Below, piece by piece: positions 27,440 through 35,809 of a stretch of DNA of 64,000 nucleotides. The first letter of the stretch is position 1. Each line of letters begins with the position of its first letter. The stretch covers positions 329,753-393,752 of the forward strand of contig NZ_JAVRIA010000003.1 in assembly GCF_031846265.1 (NCBI RefSeq). The letters run 5' to 3'. The notes under the pieces were generated by a model. That model ran no database searches, was not told the DNA's origin, and worked only from the letters and a program-made list of their open reading frames with translations. The translations under genes and the position numbers were made by a program. This DNA comes from Microcosmobacter mediterraneus. Lineage in GTDB: Bacteria; Bacteroidota; Bacteroidia; Flavobacteriales; Flavobacteriaceae.

Positions 27440-28192
27440 ATGCTAAAAATAAAAAACTTACACGCTAGTGTAGAAGATAAAAGTATTTTAAGAGGAATCA
27501 ATCTTGAGGTGAAACCAGGTGAAATACATGCTATAATGGGACCTAACGGATCAGGTAAAAGTACGCTTGCCTCAGTAATTGCTGGAAAAGAAGAATATGA
27601 GGTAGACGATGGGGAAATATTACTAAATGATGAGAACATTGATGAGTTAGCAGCAGAAGAACGTGCTCACAAAGGCATCTTTTTATCGTTTCAATATCCT
27701 GTGGAAATTCCTGGAGTTAGTGTTACTAATTTCATGAAAACTGCAATTAATGAAACTCGTAAAGCGAGAGGATTAGAAGATATGCCAGCCAATGAAATGC
27801 TAAAACTCATACGTGAAAAATCTGAACTCTTAGAAATTGACCGTAAGTTTTTATCACGTTCATTAAATGAAGGATTTTCAGGTGGTGAGAAAAAGCGTAA
27901 TGAAATTTTTCAAATGGCAATGCTTGAGCCTAAACTTGCAATTTTAGATGAAACAGACTCTGGTTTAGATATTGATGCCTTACGTATTGTAGCTAATGGT
28001 GTTAACAAACTAAAGACTAAAGATAATGCAGTCATAGTAATTACTCATTATCAACGCCTTTTAGATTATATCGTGCCAGATTATGTACATGTTTTACATG
28101 AAGGACGTATCGTTAAGTCTGGATCTGCGGAATTAGCTCATGAACTTGAAGCTAAAGGTTACGATTGGATTAAAGAGGAAGTTAGCGCATAA
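27440..28192 (+). CDS. sufC: Fe-S cluster assembly ATPase SufC
   Basis: A 250-residue ABC ATPase with Walker A GPNGSGKST (residues 34-42), signature FSGGEKKRNE near 148, Walker B LAILDETDSGLD near 170 and H-loop ITHYQR near 207. The FSGGEKKRNE form and DETDSGLD are SufC-specific. It drives conformational change of SufBD. It is followed by a 54-base spacer holding a REP-like hairpin, then sufD. Confidence 0.97.
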   Translation: MLKIKNLHASVEDKSILRGINLEVKPGEIHAIMGPNGSGKSTLASVIAGKEEYEVDDGEILLNDENIDELAAEERAHKGIFLSFQYPVEIPGVSVTNFMKTAINETRKARGLEDMPANEMLKLIREKSELLEIDRKFLSRSLNEGFSGGEKKRNEIFQMAMLEPKLAILDETDSGLDIDALRIVANGVNKLKTKDNAVIVITHYQRLLDYIVPDYVHVLHEGRIVKSGSAELAHELEAKGYDWIKEEVSA

Positions 28193-28217
28193 CCTTAGAT
28201 TGTTTAAAATTAAAGAG

Positions 28218-28237
28218 ATTCCTGCCTTCGCAGGAAT
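28218..28237. repeat. REP-like hairpin element between sufC and sufD
   Basis: A perfect 8-bp stem (ATTCCTGC / GCAGGAAT) with a CTTC loop, followed by GACAG. Short hairpins of this ATTCC...GGAATGAC form recur across many bacterial genomes as dispersed REP-like repeats. Only one copy is seen here. It lacks a T run, so it is not a terminator; it could stabilise upstream mRNA. Confidence 0.55.
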
Positions 28238-28246
28238 GACAGAAAT

Positions 28247-29560
28247 ATGGAACTAAAAGATAAACTAATATCATCATTTCTTGCCTTTGAAAATCAGGTA
28301 AATGTCGATACTCCTATTCACGATATTAGAAGTGAAGCTATAAAAGCTTTTGAAACGCAAGGGTTTCCTACTAAAAAACAAGAAGCCTGGAAGTACACCT
28401 CTTTAAATACAGTTTTAAAAGAAGATTATAGCCTTTTCCCAAAAGAAGAAAATGCTATCGAGTATAAAGATGTAAAACGCTTCTTTATTCATGATATTGA
28501 TTCTTACAAAATCGTATTTGTAGATGGTAAATACTCCTCGCATTTATCTGAGACCACACATGATGGTATAGATGTATGCTTAATGTCTGCTGCTCTTAAC
28601 AAACCTAAGTATCGCATTGTAATTGAAAATTATTTTAATAAAATTGCGACAGAAGACAGTTTATCGTCTTTAAATACAGCATTCTCAAGTGAAGGCGCAT
28701 ATATTCATATAACCAAAGGAAAATTAGTTGAAAAACCAATACAGGTTATTCATTTTACAACAGGTCATGAAGATGCCTTAATGCTACAACCAAGAAATTT
28801 AATTGTAGTCGATGAAAATGCTCATGTACAAATCATTGAACGCCATCAAAGTTTAACAGAAAATGCTGTTTTAACCAATAGTGTTACTGAAATTTTCGCA
28901 AACAAAAGAGCTATTGTAGACTATTATAAAATTCAGAACGATAATCAATATGCATCTTTAATTGATCATACATTTATTAATCAAAAAAGAGAAAGTCATG
29001 TTTCTGTGCACACCTTCTCTTTTGGAGGAAAGCTCGTTAGAAATAATCTTAACTTCTTTCAGAATGGAGAACGCATAGACTCCACAATGAAAGGGATAAC
29101 AATTATTGGAGACAAGCAACATGTAGACCATAATACCTTAGTGCATCATATAGAACCTAATTGCGAAAGTCACCAAGATTATAAAGGTATTTTTGAAGAT
29201 AAATCTACAGGAGTTTTTAACGGTAAAGTAGTGGTTGAAAAAGAAGCTCAAAAAACCAATGCGTTTCAGGCTAACAACAATATATTATTAAATGATAAGG
29301 CTACAATTAACACCAAGCCTCAATTAGAAATTTTTGCAGACGATGTTAAATGTTCTCATGGGTGTACTATTGGTCAACTAGATGAGAGTGCTATGTTTTA
29401 TTTACGCTCTAGAGGTATTCCAGAAAAAGAAGCTAAAGGTTTATTAATGTTTGCATTTGCTAGTAATGTTTTAGATAGTGTTAAAATTCCTGAGATAAAA
29501 CAACGCATTACAAAAATTATTGCCAATAAATTAGGTGTAAATATTGGATTTGATCTCTAA
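28247..29560 (+). CDS. sufD: Fe-S cluster assembly protein SufD
   Basis: A 437-residue paralogue of SufB: an N-terminal helical domain with QEAWKYTSLN (residues about 45-54), then the right-handed beta-helix with ADDVKCSHGCTIGQLDE near 365-380, the classic SufD signature. The His in it matches the residue used by SufB/SufD for cluster formation. It partners SufB and SufC. It is followed by sufS 36 bases later. Confidence 0.96.
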   Translation: MELKDKLISSFLAFENQVNVDTPIHDIRSEAIKAFETQGFPTKKQEAWKYTSLNTVLKEDYSLFPKEENAIEYKDVKRFFIHDIDSYKIVFVDGKYSSHLSETTHDGIDVCLMSAALNKPKYRIVIENYFNKIATEDSLSSLNTAFSSEGAYIHITKGKLVEKPIQVIHFTTGHEDALMLQPRNLIVVDENAHVQIIERHQSLTENAVLTNSVTEIFANKRAIVDYYKIQNDNQYASLIDHTFINQKRESHVSVHTFSFGGKLVRNNLNFFQNGERIDSTMKGITIIGDKQHVDHNTLVHHIEPNCESHQDYKGIFEDKSTGVFNGKVVVEKEAQKTNAFQANNNILLNDKATINTKPQLEIFADDVKCSHGCTIGQLDESAMFYLRSRGIPEKEAKGLLMFAFASNVLDSVKIPEIKQRITKIIANKLGVNIGFDL

Positions 29561-29596
29561 GTATTAAATGATATTATTTCTAAAGGTTATTTAACC

Positions 29597-30811
29597 ATGT
29601 TCAACGTTGAAAACATAAGAAAAGACTTTCCGATTCTACAACGAAAAGTTAATGGAAAACCTTTAGTCTATTTTGATAATGCAGCTACAGGGCAAACACC
29701 ACAACTCGTTATTGATGTAATAGCAAACTATTATCAAAATTACAATTCCAACATACATAGAGGTGTGCACAGTTTAAGCCAAGAGGCTACAGATGCTTAT
29801 GAAGCTTCGCGTAAAATAATTCAAAACCATTTTAACGCTAAAGAGGCCTATGAAATCATCTTAACTTCTGGTACTACGCATAGTATTAATTTAGTTGCTA
29901 ACGGTTTCAGAACATTATTAACAAAAGGTGATGAAATTATCGTTTCTGCTATGGAGCATCATAGTAACATTGTACCATGGCAAATGCTCTGCGAAGCAAC
30001 AGGAGCAGAGTTAAAAGTTATACCTATGAATATAGAGGGCGAATTAGTCCTATCTAACTATGATAATATCCTTTCAGATAAAACAAAACTTGTTTTTGTA
30101 AATCATATTTCGAATGCATTAGGCACTATAAATCCGATTAAGACCATTATTAAAAAAGCACATCTATTTGGTGCAGCTGTGTTAATTGATGGTGCCCAAG
30201 CTTGTCCGCATTTAATACCAGATGTTCAAGATTTAGATGTCGATTTTTATGTCGCATCTGCGCATAAAATGTGTGGTCCAACAGGAGTTGGCATGCTTTA
30301 CGGAAAGGAAGAATGGCTTAAAAAATTACCACCTTATCAAGGTGGTGGTGAAATGATTGCTGAAGTTTCTTTTAATAAAACAACTTATGCAGATTTACCT
30401 CATAAGTTTGAAGCTGGCACACCTAATATCGCAGGTGTTATTGCTTTTGGTGCTGCAATCAATTATATGAATTCTATTGGATTTAAAGCTATAGAAGTCT
30501 ATGAAAATGAGCTTTTAGATTATGCTACAACTCAATTACTTGGCATAGATGGCTTAACGATTTACGGAACCTCTAAAAACAAAACTTCAGTAATTTCATT
30601 TAATTTAGATGGTATTCATCCTTATGATGTTGGAACCCTTTTAGATAAAATGGGAATCGCAGTGCGTACTGGTCATCATTGCGCACAACCTATTATGGAT
30701 TTCTACAATATTCCTGGTACTATTAGGGCATCATTTGCATTCTACAACACTAAAGAAGAAATTGACAACTTAGTTGAAGGTGTTAAAAAAGCACAGTTAA
30801 TGTTGCAATAA
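29597..30811 (+). CDS. sufS: Cysteine desulfurase SufS
   Basis: A 404-residue class V aminotransferase-fold PLP enzyme. The PLP lysine is in YVASAHKMCGPTGVG near residue 223; a His stacks on PLP in MEHHSNIVPWQ near 120; the persulfide Cys is in RTGHHCAQPIMD near 360, the group II (SufS) form. It draws sulfur from cysteine and hands it to SufE, encoded three genes downstream. Confidence 0.97.
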   Translation: MFNVENIRKDFPILQRKVNGKPLVYFDNAATGQTPQLVIDVIANYYQNYNSNIHRGVHSLSQEATDAYEASRKIIQNHFNAKEAYEIILTSGTTHSINLVANGFRTLLTKGDEIIVSAMEHHSNIVPWQMLCEATGAELKVIPMNIEGELVLSNYDNILSDKTKLVFVNHISNALGTINPIKTIIKKAHLFGAAVLIDGAQACPHLIPDVQDLDVDFYVASAHKMCGPTGVGMLYGKEEWLKKLPPYQGGGEMIAEVSFNKTTYADLPHKFEAGTPNIAGVIAFGAAINYMNSIGFKAIEVYENELLDYATTQLLGIDGLTIYGTSKNKTSVISFNLDGIHPYDVGTLLDKMGIAVRTGHHCAQPIMDFYNIPGTIRASFAFYNTKEEIDNLVEGVKKAQLMLQ

Positions 30812-30876
30812 AAGATAACTCTGGCATTTGTATTAGCTTGTTTAATAATTACCTTTAACGGAAAATAAACTTTATT

Positions 30877-31521
30877 ATGAACTTAAAATTTTCAGTTATT
30901 CTTATTTGCTTAATGTTTATAACATCATGCGATAAAGAACCTAAAGATTTAACATTATACGTCTCTGGAAAAACTACTGATTGTAGTGCTTCTGAATCGC
31001 CTTGTTTAAAAATAAAAACAGATCTTAACGATAGCTGGACTGTTTATTCTGGAGAAATCATAGGTTTTTCTCATGAAATAGATCAAGATTTTACTCTAAA
31101 AGTTAAACCTGTCGATAATACTGAACATATTTTCAATGGAGATTTCGAACTTATTGAGCTTATAAACCAACATAAATCGCCTTTAGAACTTGGAGAAGGT
31201 TCATGGAATGTATTCTTTGTTCAAGAAATTGAGTCCTTTGACAGAGCACCTTTTTTAACCATTACAGAGGACCAAACTAGCATTCACGGAAGTACAGGAT
31301 GTAATAAATTCAAATCTTCTCTTCAAGCAGAGCGAGGTTCCTTTGCTATAGGAGATGTAGCATTAACTAAAATGGCATGTCCTAATCCAGACGTTGAAAC
31401 TTCTTTTGTAAAAATGCTACAAAAAAGTTCAACATACGAGATTTTAGATGACACCTTGCATTTACTCGCCGAAGATGGAACTATTTTAGTAAAAGCCAAA
31501 CATCTAAATGTTAGGCAATAA
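30877..31521 (+). CDS. META-domain lipoprotein in the suf operon
   Basis: A 214-residue protein with lipobox ITSC (residue about 18). Residues about 95-210 form a META/HslJ-like domain (GEGSWNVFFVQEIE, TEDQTSIHGSTGCNKFKSS, VALTKMACP), the fold found in heat-shock-linked envelope lipoproteins. Its role in the operon is unknown. It lies 65 bases after sufS and 46 bases before the next gene. Confidence 0.82.
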   Translation: MNLKFSVILICLMFITSCDKEPKDLTLYVSGKTTDCSASESPCLKIKTDLNDSWTVYSGEIIGFSHEIDQDFTLKVKPVDNTEHIFNGDFELIELINQHKSPLELGEGSWNVFFVQEIESFDRAPFLTITEDQTSIHGSTGCNKFKSSLQAERGSFAIGDVALTKMACPNPDVETSFVKMLQKSSTYEILDDTLHLLAEDGTILVKAKHLNVRQ

Positions 31522-31567
31522 AATTTTGGCTTCATTTTTGAAAATGCTATTATAAAACACTGCAACT

Positions 31568-32074
31568 ATGAAACTAATATTAAGTCTATTGAGTATTCTT
31601 CTTTTAACAAAAGAGTGTGATCAGAAAAAAAATGAGACACCATCTAATAGTTCAACTACAGAGCAAGTAGTTGTCACAGAAGACATGATAACCAATGCAC
31701 GTATGCAGACAAGCACAACTGTTTACTATGAAGCAAGCACACGTGGTTTTTATGAAAAAGTTTGGGTAACTAAGGACTCTTTATATACTACTAAAGATCG
31801 AGCAAATAAAGATGTTAATCGCTATGCATGTTCACAGCAAGATTGGGATGAGCTTATGCTAGCTATGAAAGAAGTTACGTTAGGTACGCTCAATGATATT
31901 GATATTCCTTCCAAAGCTTTTCAATATGATGGTGCAGCTATGGCAACTTTAAAAATACAAGAAGATGATGCCATTTACAGCTCGCCAATTTTTGATCATG
32001 GTAATCCTCCAAAACAGTTAAGTAACTTGGTTAAAAAAGTGTTATACCTTAAAGAAATGGCAGAAAAACAGTAA
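31568..32074 (+). CDS. Envelope protein of unknown function in the suf operon
   Basis: A 168-residue protein with a hydrophobic start (MKLILSLLSILLLTKEC). The -1 residue before Cys is Glu, so this is a poor lipobox and lipidation is doubtful. The mature region (residues about 45-160) has two conserved-looking parts: STTVYYEASTRGFYEKVWVT and YDGAAMATLKIQEDD. I do not recognise it. Gene spacing fits co-transcription with sufE, although a promoter-like TAATTTTG also lies just before sufE. Confidence 0.68.
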   Translation: MKLILSLLSILLLTKECDQKKNETPSNSSTTEQVVVTEDMITNARMQTSTTVYYEASTRGFYEKVWVTKDSLYTTKDRANKDVNRYACSQQDWDELMLAMKEVTLGTLNDIDIPSKAFQYDGAAMATLKIQEDDAIYSSPIFDHGNPPKQLSNLVKKVLYLKEMAEKQ

Positions 32075-32082
32075 GTAAATTG

Positions 32083-32090
32083 TAATTTTG
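32083..32090 (+). promoter_or_regulatory. TAnnTTTG element before sufE
   Basis: TAATTTTG lies 14 bases before the sufE ATG, suggesting an internal promoter. No TTG is found at the ideal distance. Confidence 0.35.
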
Positions 32091-32104
32091 CACAAAGATT
32101 TAAT

Positions 32105-32527
32105 ATGACGATAGAGGCGATACAAAATGAAATAATTGATGAGTTTTCAATGTTTGAAGACTGGGAAGAACGTTATCAATACATGATTGATCTTGGTAAG
32201 ACTTTACCACTAATTGATGAGAAATACAAACTAGATACCAATCTAATAAAAGGCTGCCAAAGTAAGGTTTGGGTGCATGCAGAAATGGATAATGATACAG
32301 TGCGTTTTACTGCAGATAGTGATGCTATAATTACAAAAGGTATTATTGCTATATTAATTAGAGTTTTTTCTAATCAGCATCCACAAAACATTATTGAAGC
32401 TAATACCGAATTCATTGATAAAATAGGTCTTAAAGAGCATCTGTCTCCAACAAGAGCCAACGGTCTTGTAAACATGGTTAAGCAGCTAAAATTGTATGCC
32501 ATTGCCTACCAAACACAACTAAATTAA
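32105..32527 (+). CDS. sufE: Sulfur acceptor protein SufE
   Basis: A 140-residue protein: WEERYQYMIDLGK (residues 20-32), then NLIKGCQSKVWVHAE with the active Cys near residue 57, and SPTRANGLVNMVKQL near the end. It takes persulfide from SufS Cys and delivers it to SufBCD. Length and motifs are normal. It is followed 1 base later by the MIP18 gene. Confidence 0.95.
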   Translation: MTIEAIQNEIIDEFSMFEDWEERYQYMIDLGKTLPLIDEKYKLDTNLIKGCQSKVWVHAEMDNDTVRFTADSDAIITKGIIAILIRVFSNQHPQNIIEANTEFIDKIGLKEHLSPTRANGLVNMVKQLKLYAIAYQTQLN

Positions 32528-32528
32528 T

Positions 32529-32855
32529 ATGAGTGATACAGTTATAGACACCGAAGCATTAGGTGAAAAAATAGTACGAGTTTTAAAAACTATTTATGAT
32601 CCAGAAATACCAGTAGACATCTATGAATTAGGTCTCATTTATGATGTTTTGGTCAATGAGGATTACGATGTAAAAATATTAATGACTTTAACGTCTCCTA
32701 ATTGTCCTGTTGCAGAAACTCTTCCTTTAGAGGTTGAAGAAAAAGTAAAGTCGCTGGATGCTGTTAACAATGCAGAAGTAGAAATAACATTTGATCCTCC
32801 TTGGTCTCAAGATCTTATGAGTGAAGAAGCGAAGCTAGAACTTGGTATGCTTTAG
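32529..32855 (+). CDS. sufT: MIP18/SufT-like Fe-S assembly factor
   Basis: A 108-residue protein of the DUF59/MIP18 family: DPEIPVDIYELGLIYDV (residues 20-36), MTLTSPNCPVAETLP with the conserved Cys near residue 57, and ITFDPPWSQDLMS near 84. SufT-type proteins mature or target Fe-S clusters. It ends the suf operon; a hairpin follows, but its T run is on the minus strand. Confidence 0.93.
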   Translation: MSDTVIDTEALGEKIVRVLKTIYDPEIPVDIYELGLIYDVLVNEDYDVKILMTLTSPNCPVAETLPLEVEEKVKSLDAVNNAEVEITFDPPWSQDLMSEEAKLELGML

Positions 32856-32883
32856 CAGAAATAAATGTTTACATAGTTTCAAT

Positions 32884-32914
32884 AAAAAAAGCCTCGATGG
32901 TTAGTCGAGACTTT
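32884..32914 (-). terminator. Minus-strand intrinsic terminator with no annotated minus-strand gene
   Basis: On the minus strand a 10-bp stem (AAAGTCTCGA at 32914-32905, TCGAGGCTTT at 32897-32888, one T-G wobble) with a 7-base loop runs into seven T residues (32890-32884). On the plus strand the same stem has a C-A mismatch and no T run. No minus-strand protein gene feeds into it, which points to a small RNA. Confidence 0.7.
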
Positions 32915-33075
32915 AATGTTGTGGTTTTAGGTTTTGACCTTTATAAACAAACTCAAAAAAGCAATGATGAACAATATAGTGAACAAAGGTCATATCAAAT
33001 ATGATAAAAATTATCGTATTTTCAAAGTATAGAATCCCTTTTTAACTGCAAAAACCTAACTACAACGTTATAGTA
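32888..33075 (-). ncRNA. Candidate structured small RNA between sufT and aat
   Basis: The 231-base gap has a long imperfect helix joining 32915-32936 with 33049-33069 (about 18 pairs, few mismatches and bulges), a second helix TGACCTTT (32935-32942) with AAAGGTCA (32985-32992), and a local 9-bp hairpin at 33000-33020. A terminator lies immediately beyond on the minus strand. A minus-strand transcript of about 185 bases fits. Overall shape resembles long-hairpin RNAs such as 6S, but no class could be matched by eye, and no convincing TAnnTTTG promoter was found on that strand. The opposite-strand reading as an aat leader is also possible. Confidence 0.4.
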
Positions 33076-33086
33076 ATTAATCGCTT

Positions 33087-33716
33087 ATGCACTTTTTAAA
33101 TAGCAACATAGAATTCCCTGATATTTCTAAAGCATCCAAAGATGGTTTACTGGCTATTGGAGGTGATTTATCTGCCGAACGATTACTCTACGCTTACCAA
33201 AATGGTATTTTTCCTTGGTTTGATGACGAACAGCCTATTCTTTGGTGGTCACCAGATCCTAGATTTGTACTATTCCCAGAAGATCTAAAGATTTCCAAAA
33301 GTATGGTTCAAATACTCAAAAAGGATAGTTTTAAAGTCACCTTTAACAAAGCCTTTTCTGAGGTTATACTAAAATGTGCTAATCAAAAAAGAGCTGGACA
33401 AGAAAGTTCTTGGATTACCAATGGAATGATTGAAGCTTATAATAAGCTATTTAAACTTGGTTACGCTAAATCTGTAGAGGTTTGGCAAAACAATGTACTC
33501 GTTGGTGGATTGTATGGTGTGGATGTCGGAAACCAAGTATTCTGTGGCGAAAGCATGTTTACTAAAGTTAGTAATGCTAGCAAAGTTGGCTTCATAACAT
33601 TTATTCAACAGCATGATTATAAGCTAATAGATTGTCAAATATATACCAATCACTTAGATAGTTTAGGAGCAAAAGATATTCCTAGGTCTAAATTTCTAAC
33701 CTATTTAATTAATTAA
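33087..33716 (+). CDS. aat: Leucyl/phenylalanyl-tRNA--protein transferase
   Basis: A 209-residue protein with family motifs: GLLAIGGDLSAERLLYAYQNGIFPW near residues 19-40, WWSPDPRFVLFP near 53, WITNGMIEAY near 105, YGVDVGNQVFCGESMF near 140 and HLDSLGAKDIPR near 190. It adds Leu or Phe to proteins starting with Arg or Lys for N-end rule degradation by ClpAP. Its stop shares a TTAA palindrome with the convergent tag gene. Confidence 0.95.
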   Translation: MHFLNSNIEFPDISKASKDGLLAIGGDLSAERLLYAYQNGIFPWFDDEQPILWWSPDPRFVLFPEDLKISKSMVQILKKDSFKVTFNKAFSEVILKCANQKRAGQESSWITNGMIEAYNKLFKLGYAKSVEVWQNNVLVGGLYGVDVGNQVFCGESMFTKVSNASKVGFITFIQQHDYKLIDCQIYTNHLDSLGAKDIPRSKFLTYLIN

Positions 33717-34282
33717 ACTTCATGGTATCTAAAACAATTGATTTCATGATCGTTAACCATTCCTGTAGCTTGCATATGAGCATAAATAACAGTAGTGCCT
33801 ACAAACTTAAATCCTCTCTTCTTTAAGTCTTTGCTAATCATATCACTTAAAGGTGTATTTGCAGGAGCATCTTTATAATTTTTAAATGCATTTTTAATCG
33901 GTTTTCCTTCAGTAAATTTCCAGATATAATCACTGAAGCTACCAAACTCTTTTTGAATATCAATAAAAGCTAAAGCATTACTAATAGTAGCTCTTATTTT
34001 TAATTTGTTTCTAATGATGCCAGCATCTTGTAATAAGCTTTCTATTTTTATTTCGTTATACGTAGCAATCTTCTTATAATCGAAATTATCAAAAGCTTTC
34101 CTAAAGTTTTCCCGTTTTCTAAGTACTGTAATCCAACTTAAACCAGCCTGAAAGGTTTCAAGAATTAAAAACTCAAATAAAGTATTATCATCATAAACAG
34201 GAACTCCCCATTCCTTATCATGATAGGTTTCATATAAAGTATCACCAATACACCATCCACATCTATGCTTATTGTCGCCCAT
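33713..34282 (-). CDS. tag: DNA-3-methyladenine glycosylase I
   Basis: A 189-residue HhH-GPD glycosylase of the Tag family: the N-terminal RCGWC zinc Cys pair, YHDKEWGVPVYDDNTLFEFL near residues 19-38, GLSWITVLRKRENFR near 48, and a C-terminal HxxxxxxxC set (AHMQATGMVNDHEINCFR) that completes the zinc site. It excises 3-methyladenine from alkylated DNA. Gene ends overlap aat by 4 bases (convergent). Confidence 0.95.
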   Translation of the reverse strand: MGDNKHRCGWCIGDTLYETYHDKEWGVPVYDDNTLFEFLILETFQAGLSWITVLRKRENFRKAFDNFDYKKIATYNEIKIESLLQDAGIIRNKLKIRATISNALAFIDIQKEFGSFSDYIWKFTEGKPIKNAFKNYKDAPANTPLSDMISKDLKKRGFKFVGTTVIYAHMQATGMVNDHEINCFRYHEV

Positions 34283-34352
34283 ATTTTAAGTGTAAGTTTT
34301 CAGATTTATCTCTACTAATAACTAATCTTATTTAATATTTAAAAGTAAGACT

Positions 34353-34360
34353 TAAATTTG
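34353..34360 (+). promoter_or_regulatory. TAnnTTTG element before the thioredoxin-like gene
   Basis: TAAATTTG lies 8 bases before the ATG at 34369, so the mRNA would have a very short leader. No TTG is found at the standard distance. Confidence 0.4.
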
Positions 34361-34368
34361 AATAAATT

Positions 34369-34977
34369 ATGGAAATGACTCTAGATAAAACTATTGAATC
34401 TGCATTACAAAATAGTATTACGTACTCAGAATACAGAGACTTGGTTGCTTCTCAAGTTGAGCACAAAAAAACCAGTGGTGATAACCAATCTGAAGCTTTA
34501 ATTAATTACACAATGCTTAACAACAGACGTATGAAGCGTTGGGATAAAACGGTGAAAATTAATGAAGAAGTAGTTTTAGATATTAAGAAATTTGACGGTA
34601 AATTAACTTGGCTAGTCCTAACTGAAAGTTGGTGTGGAGATGCTGCACACGTTATTCCTGTACTAAATAAAATTGCAGAACTCAATAACAATATTAAATT
34701 GAAGCTTGTCTTTAGAGATGATCATTTAGAGTTAATGGATCAATTCCTAACACATGGAGGACGTTCAATACCTAAAGTGATCGTAATAGAAGAAAACTCT
34801 AACGAGGTTATTGATAGTTATGGTCCAAGACCATCTACTGCCACAAAAATGGTCAATGATTACAAAAAACAACATGGAACTCTTACGCCAAAGTTTAAAG
34901 AAGATTTACAACGTTGGTATAACAAAGACAAAGGGCAAACTGTAATTTCTGATATACTAAAAACGCTAAACCTCTAG
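34369..34977 (+). CDS. Thioredoxin-fold protein with a single active-site cysteine
   Basis: A 202-residue cytoplasmic protein (no signal). The thioredoxin region (residues about 75-150) reads LTESWCGDAAHVIPVL, so the normal CxxC is CGDA: only the first Cys remains. The cis-Pro region GGRSIPKVIVIEE near 130 is present. It belongs to the thioredoxin_9-like group. It may be a monothiol reductase or a redox-inactive binding protein; which one cannot be told. It is convergent with the TonB-like gene and the two share a CTAG stop palindrome. Confidence 0.82.
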   Translation: MEMTLDKTIESALQNSITYSEYRDLVASQVEHKKTSGDNQSEALINYTMLNNRRMKRWDKTVKINEEVVLDIKKFDGKLTWLVLTESWCGDAAHVIPVLNKIAELNNNIKLKLVFRDDHLELMDQFLTHGGRSIPKVIVIEENSNEVIDSYGPRPSTATKMVNDYKKQHGTLTPKFKEDLQRWYNKDKGQTVISDILKTLNL

Positions 34978-35714
34978 TTTTTACCTTTAAAATAAAAGGT
35001 AATTGATCCCAGTTGTGATGGATTAGATGCACTATCAAAGCTAACTATTTTAGCATAATCTAAAGCATGTTCTACTAAGCATTCATTAGTAGATGTAGAT
35101 GAGGAATTAACGTAAGCGTCTGTTACTTTACCTTGTGAATTAACAGTAATATTAATAACCATTTTACCGCTTACTTCACACAAATAACGAGGTGTATCAT
35201 AATCTTGAATCGTTCTACCTTTCAAAGAATAACTCATGGTACTATTAGCATTAGTTTTTTTCTTAGAAGCATCTTGCGTATGCATTGCCAGGCGATCTTT
35301 AACCTTCTGAAATGATGATTTTTCTTCTTTATTTATAGCATAGTTGCCTTGAGAAGTATTTGTAGTTGATGATTCTAATACGTCTGTATTCTCTGTCTCT
35401 CTAGCTTCTTCTATAGCTCTTGTAGTTTTTTCAAAATCATTTTCATTAATAGACTTAAAGTTTTTCATCATGTCTGCAAACTCTTGATCTTCATTTAATG
35501 CCGAATTGGTTTGCGGTAATTTATAGGCCAATTCCTCTAACAAACGCTGTTCTTTTTCAGCTTCAGTCTCAGGTTCAACTTCATAATAACTCTCAGAAAT
35601 AAATGCGTTATGTCGTGTTAGATGAACACTAAATAGTGCAAAAACTAGAGTTCCTGTTAGAAGAACAGTAATAATTAAAGCCTTATGTTTATCAATTAAA
35701 CTCAATACAATCAA
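34974..35714 (-). CDS. TonB-family C-terminal domain membrane protein
   Basis: A 246-residue protein with one N-terminal transmembrane helix (residues about 12-30), a long polar Glu-rich spacer with coiled-coil character (residues about 45-140), and a C-terminal TonB-like domain (GRTIQDYDTPRYLCEVSGKMVINITVNSQGKVTDAYV, then a short barrel-like strand to FYFKGKN). The layout of helix, spacer and TonB end fits an energy transducer or structural relative; no ExbBD partner lies nearby. Confidence 0.75.
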   Translation of the reverse strand: MIVLSLIDKHKALIITVLLTGTLVFALFSVHLTRHNAFISESYYEVEPETEAEKEQRLLEELAYKLPQTNSALNEDQEFADMMKNFKSINENDFEKTTRAIEEARETENTDVLESSTTNTSQGNYAINKEEKSSFQKVKDRLAMHTQDASKKKTNANSTMSYSLKGRTIQDYDTPRYLCEVSGKMVINITVNSQGKVTDAYVNSSSTSTNECLVEHALDYAKIVSFDSASNPSQLGSITFYFKGKN

Positions 35715-35809
35715 TGATTATTTAGTGTAATATATACGTAAATTTTGAAAAAATGGATGAAATACAGTAATTCTCAAGAAAGAGAATGGTATAAAAGTCC
35801 AGTTTTCAG

